From NCBI GenBank assembly GCA_046297495.1, contig JBKBIP010000035.1, positions 1-53,308 on the forward strand: 53,308 nt of DNA, in the 5' to 3' direction. The first letter of the stretch is position 1, and each line of letters opens with the position of its first letter. The notes under the pieces are model-generated. The model did not search any database, was not told the origin of the DNA, and was given only the letters and a program-made list of their open reading frames with translations. The stretch comes from JBKBIP01 sp046297495. GTDB taxonomy: Bacteria; Planctomycetota; Planctomycetia; Gemmatales; Gemmataceae. Shown here one piece after another: positions 1 through 7,681 of this stretch. A program made the translations under genes and the position numbers.

Positions 1-157
1 AAGTGGTTGGTGGAAGATCGTGCCAATGTAACCGATGAATTCCCATAATCGTGCCATGCCCCTGTGGCTTAGTTCCGATTCATCCTATCAGCTTACGGTT
101 TCAGGGGCTTGGGGAAAAGAGAGGGAAAAGAAGGCGAACCCGTCGGCACTTCCACCG

Positions 158-172
158 TATAATATAGGTGTC
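158..172 (+). promoter_or_regulatory. Probable -10 element and start of rnpB
   Basis: A perfect TATAAT lies at 158-163, nine bases before the first paired base of RNase P RNA at 172, which is the spacing expected for a sigma70 -10 box. No convincing -35 hexamer is visible around 135-140. The region 1-157 shows no gene I can support. Confidence 0.55.
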
Positions 173-650
173 CACGGGCCGGCTGAACGGTCACTGCTCG
201 ACGTACCGATGCCCCGCGCTGAGGGAAGTCGAGGAGAGGAAAGTCCGGGCTTCATAGGACACGGTGGTGGGTAACGCCCACCGTCCGAACCAGTGCCACT
301 CGGCGCCGGTGAAGGATAGGGAAAGTGCAACAGAAAGCATACCGCCTTGGAAGGATGAAGGATGAGCAAGAGTCGTTTCTTCGCTCATCCTTCATCCTTC
401 CAAGGTAAGGGTGAAAAGGTGGGGGGACAGTGTTCCCTTAATGTAAGAGCCCACCAGCAGCCTGGTGACAGGCTGGCTCGGCAAACCCCACCGGAAGCAA
501 GGCCAAGCAGGGAGCAGGACCGGTCCGGTCCACTATCGACTCTCGGGTAGGCCGCTCGACCGGACGGGCAACCGTTCGGCTAGATAAATGACCGTTACCG
601 TCCCTTAATTCCGAGACGGAACAAAACCCGGCTTATAGGCCGGCCCGTGG
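172..650 (+). ncRNA. rnpB: RNase P RNA, bacterial class A
   Basis: Catalytic RNA of RNase P, which matures tRNA 5' ends. The universal block GAGGAAAGTCCGGGCT is at 236-251, the AGTGCAACAGAAAGCATACC block at about 324-343, and the AACCCGGCTTATAGG end at about 625-639. The ends are set by helix P1: 172-183 pairs perfectly with 639-650. At about 479 nt it is longer than most class A RNAs. Helix P12 is a 23-bp perfect stem (345-367 with 383-405, 15-nt loop). Helix P13 carries an extra segment at about 421-440 that can fold as a small GGGA/TCCC hairpin before the conserved GTAAGAG. Known: a P13 insert has been described for Gemmata isolates and variable P12 length for planctomycetes. A short T run follows the 3' end. 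Confidence 0.97.
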
Positions 651-873
651 CTTTTGAACTTCCTATCCCCGAATTGGATCAGCCCTCTTCTCCTACAATC
701 GTTACATCCGTCATTCTCGGAAGTGGAAAATCGGCCCTCGTTTACTCCAGCGTTGGGCTGCGCTAGGCGAAAGCACGGCGGCATTTATAGAATCGAGTGT
801 CGGCTGAAACCCCTGGCGTGTTTCCGTGGCCTGTTCGGGGCTTTTTCCGCCTTTCTTGTCGAGGGGTGCTTCC

Positions 874-1203
874 ATGAGCCAGCAGCACAGCGACCGTCCT
901 CTCAATCCTTCCGGCGAGCCGGTTGATGTTCGCCAACCCGCTTTGCCGCATGAACAACCGCGTGGCCGGCACCTGCCGCGTTACAAAGTGATCCTGCACC
1001 ACAACAGCGCCAACGATCTCATGTATGTGGTGCGTACCGTCATGGAGTTGACCCGTCTATGCCGGGCCGAGGCGACTCACAAAATGTGGGAAGCCTATCA
1101 TTGCGGCCGGTCCTTGCTCTTGATCACCCACAAAGAGCGGGCCGAGCTGTATGCTGAACAGTTCATCAGCCGGAATTTACCCGTTTCCCTGGAGCCGGCG
1201 TGA
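874..1203 (+). CDS. clpS: ClpS-like adaptor of the Clp protease
   Basis: 109 aa; adaptor that in other bacteria delivers N-degron substrates to ClpAP/ClpCP. The ClpS core runs from RYKVILHHN (about 36-44) through the first helix (MYVVRTVMELTRL) to AYHCGRSLLLITHKERAELYAEQF (75-97). His76 matches the conserved pocket histidine. The N-D-D segment that grips the alpha-amino group of the N-degron in classical ClpS reads H-N-S here (43-45), so substrate choice may differ. The start is ATG 874, preceded by GAGGGG at 861-866; an in-frame upstream ATG at 826 would add 16 unconserved residues. No clpA lies next to it. Fold assignment is solid; function is inferred. Confidence 0.85.
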   Translation: MSQQHSDRPLNPSGEPVDVRQPALPHEQPRGRHLPRYKVILHHNSANDLMYVVRTVMELTRLCRAEATHKMWEAYHCGRSLLLITHKERAELYAEQFISRNLPVSLEPA

Positions 1204-1451
1204 ATCCTGCGCGGATCATCGAACGGTGCCAGGCGTTGAGTCATTCCTGGTTTGTTGCTTCCTACTCTGGCCTTCGGAAACTGGTTCATCGTCGCCTATT
1301 CGCACGGGGGAAGCTATACCGGAGCATTTCTCGGCTCTGTGTGCGCGGCGGTGGACGTGGATCGCAAGAAGGCACGGTTGGCCAAGCTGCTGGCGAACGA
1401 TCCAAGGAAGTCTTTCAATGGTCTTTATTTCTCATCCCTAGGTCATTATCC

Positions 1452-1889
1452 TCACGCCTGCGGCAACGGAAAGGCGCACATCGGCGGGCTGGCCGTGGGT
1501 TCGGCCAGCATTTCGGCCAGCGTCGTTTTGCCAAAGGCGTTCTCGACTTGGGCCAAGGCATTGTCTAGCCGTCGATGCAGGGGGCAAAGCCGGACGCCGT
1601 GTGCCGCCAGTCCCAACGGGCATTGCGTGATGCGCTGGATCGGCTCGACGGCGTTGACCACTTCGAGAATGGTCAGCTGGTCCGGCTCCTTGGCCAAGGT
1701 GATGCCGCCACCGACGCCCCGTTGCGACTGCACCAAGCCGGCTTTGACCAGACCTTGCAACACCTTGGCCAAATAGGCGCGCGGCACCTTGGTGACAGCA
1801 GCTATCTGCTCCGTCGTTTGCGGCGCTGGCGTCCGTTGTGCCAGGAACACCACCGCCCGCAAGGCATACTCCACGGTTTGCGAGAACAT
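1452..1889 (-). CDS. Rrf2-family transcriptional regulator
   Basis: 145 aa. The N-terminal winged helix begins MFSQTVEYALRAVVFLA and continues with PRAYLAKVLQGLVKAGLVQSQRG and the wing GGGITLA, the pattern of the Rrf2 family (IscR, NsrR, CymR, RsrR). Only two cysteines sit in the cofactor-loop area (Cys90 and Cys102), not the three of IscR/NsrR, so Fe-S binding is uncertain. It is divergent from the protoglobin gene across 142 bp with an imperfect dyad over the putative promoter, which suggests it controls that gene and itself in response to NO, O2 or redox state. The start MFSQT was chosen over an in-frame upstream start (1928) because family members begin there. Confidence 0.88.
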   Translation of the reverse strand: MFSQTVEYALRAVVFLAQRTPAPQTTEQIAAVTKVPRAYLAKVLQGLVKAGLVQSQRGVGGGITLAKEPDQLTILEVVNAVEPIQRITQCPLGLAAHGVRLCPLHRRLDNALAQVENAFGKTTLAEMLAEPTASPPMCAFPLPQA

Positions 1890-1921
1890 CGTTCTTTCCC
1901 AGAAATTTTGAAAATAAGACC

Positions 1922-1956
1922 TTGACATCCATTATAGGAATCTTAAAGTAGAATCC
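1922..1956 (+). promoter_or_regulatory. Putative protoglobin promoter with overlapping operator dyad
   Basis: TTGACA at 1922-1927 and TAAAGT at 1944-1949 are 16 bp apart, upstream of the protoglobin start. An imperfect dyad, GGAATCT-N6-AGAATCC (1937-1956, six of the seven outer pairs match), covers the -10 box, as expected for an Rrf2 repressor site. A second small dyad, GGAT-N6-ATCC, follows at 1962-1975. Site assignment is inferred from position only. Confidence 0.5.
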
Positions 1957-2031
1957 AAACAGGATAAATTGATCCATAAATCCTATTTTGGTGCCTACCT
2001 TCATCTATTTCCTTCCTTGGGGAGACCCGCC

Positions 2032-2625
2032 ATGCAACGCATCGACGAAGCCCGCCTGGAATCAGATTTGGCCTATCGCTTTGGCTACCTGTGTGAGTTC
2101 ATGGGATTTAGTGCGGCGGACATTGAAGCCATCCACGCCGCGGCGGCGCACCTGGCCCCGCTGGTGCCGGTGCTGGTGGATGCCGTGTATGACAAGCTAT
2201 TTTCCTACGATGCCACCAAGCGGCATTTCCTGCCGCGCCAATTCGGCTATGACGGCCCCTTGCCGGAAACGATCGAGACGTTGACCCAGGACCATGAGCA
2301 GATTCAGTTCCGCAAGAACCACCTGGCCCGTTACCTGGCGAACCTCGTCACCAAGCCTTATGATGGCAAGATGGTGTCGTATCTGGATTTCGTTGGCAAA
2401 ATCCACACGCTCAAGGCCGGCAGCGAAGAGCTGCATGTTCCCTTGGTACAAATGAACGCCTTGATGGGTTTCGTGGCCGACGCCTTGACGAACACCATTT
2501 TTTCCCTCGGCCTCGATCCGGCCACCGAGCGGCGTACCGTGCGGGCCTTCCAGAAACTCCTCTGGCTGCAAAACGATCTGATTACCCGCCACTATCAAGA
2601 CGCCGCGGCGCCCGCGTTGGCGTAA
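2032..2625 (+). CDS. Protoglobin-family heme protein
   Basis: 197 aa, a single globin domain of the protoglobin/globin-coupled-sensor type. It has the N-terminal YRFGYLCEFMGFSAADI helix and the segment FVGKIHTLKAG, in which His125 fits the proximal heme ligand of the IGxxHxxxG pattern of sensor globins. No methyl-accepting, cyclase or other output domain follows, so it is a stand-alone globin. It probably binds O2, NO or CO; with the divergent Rrf2 gene a role in NO/O2 sensing or detoxification is plausible. The start ATG 2032 follows GGGGAG at 2018-2023; the in-frame upstream start at 1969 lies over the promoter region. A palindrome follows the stop codon. Confidence 0.88.
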   Translation: MQRIDEARLESDLAYRFGYLCEFMGFSAADIEAIHAAAAHLAPLVPVLVDAVYDKLFSYDATKRHFLPRQFGYDGPLPETIETLTQDHEQIQFRKNHLARYLANLVTKPYDGKMVSYLDFVGKIHTLKAGSEELHVPLVQMNALMGFVADALTNTIFSLGLDPATERRTVRAFQKLLWLQNDLITRHYQDAAAPALA

Positions 2626-2649
2626 GTATGTCTCTAGTGTCTGATTCAT

Positions 2650-2685
2650 CGGTTCGCGCCGGCAGTCACAATCCCGCGCGAACCG
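2650..2685. repeat. Dispersed palindrome, copy 1
   Basis: Perfect 10-bp stem: CGGTTCGCGC at 2650-2659 and its complement at 2676-2685, with a 16-nt loop. The left arm is preceded by GATTCAT. It lies 24 bp after the protoglobin stop and is followed by TTCTTCTTTT, so it may also act as a terminator. Confidence 0.8.
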
Positions 2686-2808
2686 TTCTTCTTTTGATCC
2701 CCGCTATTTCTGGCCAAGATAAGTTCTCTCCGAAATCTCTCCCCACTTCTCAGAAAAATTCGCTATCATCATGGGATTGATTTAATCACCAGGAAATGAG
2801 GTGAATCC

Positions 2809-4014
2809 ATGAAATATGTTTGGAGCATGATTTGTGTCTTGATGATGGCAGTAACGGCGCTGGCGGCGGATTGGCCGAATTGGCGCGGGCCAAACCATAA
2901 CGGTATCTCCCAAGAAACGGGCTGGCTCGACCGTTGGCCGGAGCAGGGGCCGCCCATCGCTTGGCAGGCGGAAGTCGGCGTGGGCTTCTCCGCCGTGTCG
3001 GTGAGCGGCGGCCGGCTGTTCACGATGGGGCATGGCGACGGGCAGGATACGGTGTATTGCTTCGATGCCGTCAGTGGTAAGCCGATCTGGAGTCATTCCT
3101 ACCAGGCGGCTTTGGGGGACGTCCTTTTTGAAGGGGGACCGACCGCGACGCCAGCGGTGGACGGTGACCGGGTTTATACCTTGAGTCGTTGGGGGGATGT
3201 GTACTGCTTCGAGACCGGGACGGGCAAGGTGCTGTGGTCGAAGAATATCGCCAAGGAAGTCGAAGCGGAGCAACCCGCCTGGGGTTTTTCTGGTTCGCCG
3301 TTAGTTCATGGCGATGTGCTGGTGCTCACCATCGGGGGAGCGGGGACGGCGTTGAACAAGAAGACGGGAGAAACGGTCTGGCAATCCGACCGAGCCGCCG
3401 CCGGTTACTCAACCCCTCTACCGTTCCAGCGGGGCGGCGCATGGTACGTCCTGGTTAGTTCCGGGCGAGCCTACACGGCGGTCAATCCACGCGACGGCAA
3501 GGAACTATGGTCGCAGCGGTGGTTGACGCAATATGGTGTCAATGCCGCCGATCCCATCGTTAACGGCAACGAAGTATTTCTGTCCACCGGCTATAACAAG
3601 GGAGCCGTGCTGCTCGATACGACTGACCCCAAACCGACGGTGCTTTGGCAGAATCGCAACATGCGCAACCAGATGAACAGTAGTATCTTGATTGATGGTC
3701 ATATCTACGGCATCGATGGCGATCAGCATCTCAAGGCCGAACTGCGTTGTCTGGATTGGAAGACAGGAGACAAACGCTGGTCATTCCCCGATAGTGGTTG
3801 CGGCTCCCTGATGGCCGCCGACGGCAAGCTCATCGTGCTCAGCGACCAAGGGGAGCTGTTCATCGCTCCCGCCGCGCCGGATAGCTTCGAGCCAACCGCC
3901 CGCGCCCAGGTACTTCGTGGCAAGTGCTGGACTGTCCCGGTACTGGCCAACGGCTTCATCTACTGCCGCGATGCCAAGGGGAAATTGGTGGCAGTGGATG
4001 TACGAAAAAAGTAA
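2809..4014 (+). CDS. Secreted PQQ-like beta-propeller protein
   Basis: 401 aa. The signal peptide (about 1-19, ending ALA) is followed by ADWPNWRGPNHNG, the usual start of planctomycete outer-membrane-assembly/BamB-like propellers. Repeated blades carry the Gly-Lys-x-x-W type motif (GKPIWSH, GKVLWSK, GETVWQS, GKELWSQ, GDKRWSF). No PQQ-dehydrogenase catalytic motifs were seen, so it is probably a binding or scaffold protein outside the inner membrane. AGGTGA precedes the ATG. The next gene (Gfo/Idh) follows after 60 bp on the same strand and may be cotranscribed. Confidence 0.88.
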   Translation: MKYVWSMICVLMMAVTALAADWPNWRGPNHNGISQETGWLDRWPEQGPPIAWQAEVGVGFSAVSVSGGRLFTMGHGDGQDTVYCFDAVSGKPIWSHSYQAALGDVLFEGGPTATPAVDGDRVYTLSRWGDVYCFETGTGKVLWSKNIAKEVEAEQPAWGFSGSPLVHGDVLVLTIGGAGTALNKKTGETVWQSDRAAAGYSTPLPFQRGGAWYVLVSSGRAYTAVNPRDGKELWSQRWLTQYGVNAADPIVNGNEVFLSTGYNKGAVLLDTTDPKPTVLWQNRNMRNQMNSSILIDGHIYGIDGDQHLKAELRCLDWKTGDKRWSFPDSGCGSLMAADGKLIVLSDQGELFIAPAAPDSFEPTARAQVLRGKCWTVPVLANGFIYCRDAKGKLVAVDVRKK

Positions 4015-4018
4015 ACCT

Positions 4019-4048
4019 CGTTTAACGTGTGAGCCAACGGCGAGCACC
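4019..4048 (+). repeat. Tandem-GA hairpin element, copy 1
   Basis: Begins CGTTTAACG and contains the hairpin GTGT-GA-GCC-AAC-GGC-GA-GCAC: a 4-bp stem (one T.G wobble), two G.A mismatches, a 3-bp stem and a 3-nt loop. It lies between the propeller and the Gfo/Idh gene, 26 bp before the start codon. A close relative is at 41822-41853. Confidence 0.65.
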
Positions 4049-4074
4049 CTCACTACCTTGAGGACACCCCAACC

Positions 4075-5391
4075 ATGCTTTTCTCTCGACGACAATTTCT
4101 CCATGCGACAGCCGGCGGCGTGGCACTCGGTACCACGCCCCTGTCCCATGCCAAGGCGGATCGGAAGTACCGCACCGCGCTGATCGGCAGCGGCTGGTGG
4201 GGCATGAACATCCTCACCGAAGCGCTGGCGGCGGGGCAATCGAACGTGGTGGCGCTGTGCGACGTGGACGAGGACGCCCGGCTGGTAGCCGCCGACAAGG
4301 TGGAGGAGATGTCCGGCGACCAGCCCAAGACCTACGGCGACTACCGCGAACTGCTCGACAAGGAGAAACCGGACATCGTCATCGTGGCCACGCCGGATCA
4401 CTGGCATGCCCTAAACACCATTGCCGCTCTAAAGGCCGGTGCCCACGTTTTTGTCGAAAAACCGACCGGCCATACCATTCAAGAGAGCCAGGCCATGTTG
4501 CGCGCCGCCCGTGAGGCGGATCGTGTCGTGCAAGTCGGCCTGCACCGCCGCATTGGCCCGCACCATGTCAGCGGCATGAAATTTTTGCAGGACGGCAAGG
4601 CGGGAAAGATCGGCATGATCCGCATGTTCGTACACGGCGGCGGCGACAAGGAGGAGCCGCTACCCAACAGTCCGCCCCCTTCCGGTTTGGATTGGGACCT
4701 GTACTGCGGTCCCGCGCCGTTCCGTCCTTTCAATCGCCGCATTCATCCCGGCGGTTTTCGCAACTTCCTTGATTTCGCCAATGGTACCCTAGGTGATTGG
4801 GGTGTTCATTGGTTGGATCAGGTACTCTGGTGGAGCGACGATCCGTACCCGCGCCGCGTCTATTGCACCGGCGGCCGGCCCATCAAGGGAGCGCCAATAC
4901 TGAATGACAAGGAGCAGACCACGGATGCACCGGACTCCCAGGTCGCGGTGTATGAATTCGAGAACTTCACCGCCGTCTGGGAACATCGCCGCTTCGCCGA
5001 CAATAACGCCGAGAAGCACAAGATCGGTTGCTACTTCTATGGTACCAAGGGGACGTTTCACCTGGGCTGGCGCGACGGTTGGACCTTCTACCCCGCTAAC
5101 GCCAAGGAGCCGATTCTGCACGAGAATTCCCAACTCCAAGAACCGGACGGCCACAACCTCAAGCTACTCTGGGCCGACTTCCTCGACAGCATCGCCCGCA
5201 ACCGCCGTCCCGTCGCGGACATCGAGCAGGCCCATCGTTCGACGTGCATGAGTTTGCTCGGCATGTTATCCTGGAAACTGGGCCGTAGCGTCCAATGGGA
5301 CGGGGAGAAAGAACGAATCATCGGCGACGCCGACGCTAATAAGCTCCTGCGCCGGGAGTACCGCCAGCCGTGGGAGTATCCCAAGATATAA
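4075..5391 (+). CDS. Gfo/Idh/MocA-family oxidoreductase with Tat signal
   Basis: 438 aa NAD(P)-dependent oxidoreductase, probably acting on a sugar or inositol derivative. The twin-arginine signal is SRRQFLHATAGGVALG (about 4-19). The Rossmann start is TALIGSGWWGMN, a variant of GxGxxG, followed by acidic residues at CDVDED. The family motif EKPTGHTIQES includes the conserved EKP lysine. The C-terminal part (LDFANGTLGDWGVHWLDQVLWW) is the GFO_IDH_MocA C-terminal sheet domain. Exported members of this family are expanded in planctomycetes. Substrate cannot be told. The start follows TTGAGGACA. A hairpin after the gene may terminate it. Confidence 0.92.
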   Translation: MLFSRRQFLHATAGGVALGTTPLSHAKADRKYRTALIGSGWWGMNILTEALAAGQSNVVALCDVDEDARLVAADKVEEMSGDQPKTYGDYRELLDKEKPDIVIVATPDHWHALNTIAALKAGAHVFVEKPTGHTIQESQAMLRAAREADRVVQVGLHRRIGPHHVSGMKFLQDGKAGKIGMIRMFVHGGGDKEEPLPNSPPPSGLDWDLYCGPAPFRPFNRRIHPGGFRNFLDFANGTLGDWGVHWLDQVLWWSDDPYPRRVYCTGGRPIKGAPILNDKEQTTDAPDSQVAVYEFENFTAVWEHRRFADNNAEKHKIGCYFYGTKGTFHLGWRDGWTFYPANAKEPILHENSQLQEPDGHNLKLLWADFLDSIARNRRPVADIEQAHRSTCMSLLGMLSWKLGRSVQWDGEKERIIGDADANKLLRREYRQPWEYPKI

Positions 5392-5436
5392 TGCTGATGA
5401 ACCAGGCCGACGTTGCCTCACTGAAAAAATCAGTAG

Positions 5437-6375
5437 CTATCGCATCACTCCCACCTCGACATTGGTGGGAGTTTGTTTTGGTAGCGGATGATGACGCAAA
5501 ATCAAATGTCGATGCACCAGTACCAACGGTGGCGCGACAAACAAGGAGACGGCTCCATAAAACAAGACGACGTATAGAGTCCCTGCACCCAAGTCATCCG
5601 GCTGCGTGGCGGGAAAAATCAAGGCATTGAGCATGACGGCCAAGTTGACATTACGGATCGTGACTTCCACACCCACGGCCAAACGATCCGGTGTCGGCCA
5701 CTTCAAGATACGGAAGGGTAACATCGTCAACTGACCGATAAATAGGCAAAAGAAAATAATCGCCAACGGCGGCCCCAAACCATAGGCGCCCGGTTGGATG
5801 CGGCCGCTGACCAATGACCCCACGACAACCACGAGCAATATCAGAATGCCGACGCGAACACACCATTTGGCGAAGTACACGCGAAACCTGGGCAGAAAGT
5901 GTCCTATTAACATGCCGGCTACCAGGGAGAGTCCCATGTAAATAAAAACTTCCTGTAAGATCAGTTCCACCGGCATCTGAAAATCGGCGGGGACGTAGCC
6001 ATAGGCTAGCCACGGCAACAGGAAAGGTACCGTGAACAGGGACGCTAAAGTACCAATGGCAGTCATAGCGATGGACAGAGCCAAGTTACCCCGTCCCAGG
6101 AAGGTACACAGATTGGAAAACGCCCCGCCCGGCATCAAAGCTATTAGGATCAGACCGACCGCGATCTCGACTGGGAGCGGCAGCAGCCACGTCATCAACC
6201 AACCAATCAAGGGGCTAATCAAAACGACACAAAACAGCCCAACAAGTAAAGGACGCGGTTCTCGAACCACTTCCAGAAAATCTGTTACCCGCAGCGTGGC
6301 CCCCATCCCCAGCATGACAAAGACCAGCTGGGCGCAAGCAAGCGGATATTCGAGTTGAGCATAGCTGATTTCCAT
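5437..6375 (-). CDS. Bile acid:sodium symporter (BASS) family transporter
   Basis: 312 aa, about nine or ten hydrophobic segments. Family signatures: PGGAFSNLCTFLGRGNLALSIAMTAIGTLAS (about 82-112, first crossover-helix region) and the second-repeat motif VGVEVTIRNVNLAV (about 237-250), which corresponds to the EVGIQN-type helix. Members move bile acids, pyruvate, pantoate or other organic anions with Na+; substrate is unknown here. The gene is transcribed alone, convergent with the Gfo/Idh gene and divergent from the TIGR03000 gene. Confidence 0.88.
   Translation of the reverse strand: MEISYAQLEYPLACAQLVFVMLGMGATLRVTDFLEVVREPRPLLVGLFCVVLISPLIGWLMTWLLPLPVEIAVGLILIALMPGGAFSNLCTFLGRGNLALSIAMTAIGTLASLFTVPFLLPWLAYGYVPADFQMPVELILQEVFIYMGLSLVAGMLIGHFLPRFRVYFAKWCVRVGILILLVVVVGSLVSGRIQPGAYGLGPPLAIIFFCLFIGQLTMLPFRILKWPTPDRLAVGVEVTIRNVNLAVMLNALIFPATQPDDLGAGTLYVVLFYGAVSLFVAPPLVLVHRHLILRHHPLPKQTPTNVEVGVMR
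5447..5480 (+). terminator. Terminator-like hairpin after the Gfo/Idh gene
   Basis: Stem ACTCCCAC (5447-5454) with GTGGGAGT (5465-5472), 10-nt loop, then TTGTTTTG. It overlaps the last codons of the convergent transporter gene. On the minus strand the hairpin is followed, after about ten bases, by the T run opposite AAAAAA at 5424-5429, so it could serve both directions. Confidence 0.5.
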
Positions 6376-6676
6376 GGGTGATGCTCGTTCAATAGTAGAG
6401 AATTCGCCACTAATTAGCTATCTTGCCAATTCGTGATTGTTTCTGGAAGACGTTTCTTCACGCATAACGAAAAAACCAGATACCGGGAAGTCTTCGTTTT
6501 CGTCAAAATACGTGATCCTACTAAAATCCAATCGTGAACCTTGCCATTTCTCCTTTTCCCATACCGATCAACCGGCACGCACTTAATTCATGTTGTATAG
6601 TGCAATAGCTTGAGCTTGTTTGAATAAAATGCGCGGACGTATCCCACCTGGATTTTACACCGGAATGGAATCTCCG
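6376..6676. other. Divergent intergenic region
   Basis: AT-richer spacer of 301 bp between the divergent transporter and TIGR03000 genes. It must hold both promoters, but no box pair stands out; TATAGT at about 6595-6600 lacks a matching -35. No gene or repeat seen. Confidence 0.5.
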
Positions 6677-7405
6677 ATGAAAATATCTTCCCTACTCCAC
6701 CCGTTGGCTATACTAACAGTCACCGTATTTGTCTTTCTACTGCCTTGTCGCTTACTCATGGCTGGTCCGCCGGAAGGTAACTGCAAACCTCACAAATACC
6801 GTGATTTAACATGGCGATTCGACTTGGGGCGTTATGCGCCGAGTTACTACGGTTATAACTTGGATGACACTACCGCCGGTTACTACGGGGGTGGTCGCTA
6901 CAACGAATATTACAATTTTCTCCGTGGTGCGTTCTGGGCAAACTACCCTGATTCGGTCCCTGGCTTTCCGCCAGACTACCGAGGACCAATTCATAACAAA
7001 CACTACGTACCCCCTCCAGAACCGCCGACTCCCGCGCCGCACCGCATGAACCTGTGGCCGTATCGTCCCAACATTTGGGACAAGCACCACTGCCATGCTT
7101 TTCCTGTTTCGCAACCAACGGTGGCCACCGGAAAGATTGTCGTTCATGTCCCAGCGGACGCGGTCATTTGGGTGGATGACACGCAATCCCAACAAACGGG
7201 GACGGAACGCCGTTACGAATCTCCTCCCATTCCCGCTGGACAAGAGTACCACTACCATCTAAAAGCCTGTTGGACGGAGAATGGCCAGCCAATCGAATTG
7301 ACCCGAGATGTGATCGTTCGTCCCGGTCAGCGGGCGATTGTGGATTTCACCTCTGCTTTCCGAGATAAGCTATTGCACGCCCCGCAACCACTGACCTTGG
7401 AATAA
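6677..7405 (+). CDS. Secreted TIGR03000-domain protein
   Basis: 242 aa from ATG 6677 (an upstream in-frame start at 6620 is possible). A signal peptide covers about 1-30 (LLHPLAILTVTVFVFLLPC). The middle is rich in Tyr, Gly and Pro (YYGYNLDDTTAGYYGGGRYNEYY). The C-terminal part, GKIVVHVPADAVIWVDDT through SPPIPAGQEYHYHLKACW to VRPGQRAIVDF, fits the planctomycete domain TIGR03000 of unknown function, a PEGA-like beta fold usually found in exported proteins. Probably exported and cell-envelope associated. Function unknown. Confidence 0.82.
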   Translation: MKISSLLHPLAILTVTVFVFLLPCRLLMAGPPEGNCKPHKYRDLTWRFDLGRYAPSYYGYNLDDTTAGYYGGGRYNEYYNFLRGAFWANYPDSVPGFPPDYRGPIHNKHYVPPPEPPTPAPHRMNLWPYRPNIWDKHHCHAFPVSQPTVATGKIVVHVPADAVIWVDDTQSQQTGTERRYESPPIPAGQEYHYHLKACWTENGQPIELTRDVIVRPGQRAIVDFTSAFRDKLLHAPQPLTLE

Positions 7406-7681
7406 CCGGATAAGCTTGCCACTACAGCATAGAGTTTCGCTGGAAATATAAGGGAGTGCCGGGGCATCGCCATGCTCTGCCCCAACTCCCTATTCACTTT
7501 TTGGAATTGACCATTTCCCCCGGCCCCCCTCAGCAGTACTTCTCATCGTATATTAGGAAAAACACGCCCATCCCACTGACGCTGTTTGCAGTAGTCATTT
7601 CGCGGAGTCCGATATATTCCGCACCGGAGATACTGCGTCCGGGTTTTGGGATTACTCCTACTTTGTTGGACCTAATACGAC

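Noticed and set aside
1204..1451. Open frames between clpS and the Rrf2 gene
   Set aside because: They overlap the Rrf2 gene on the other strand, lack an RBS and match no family.
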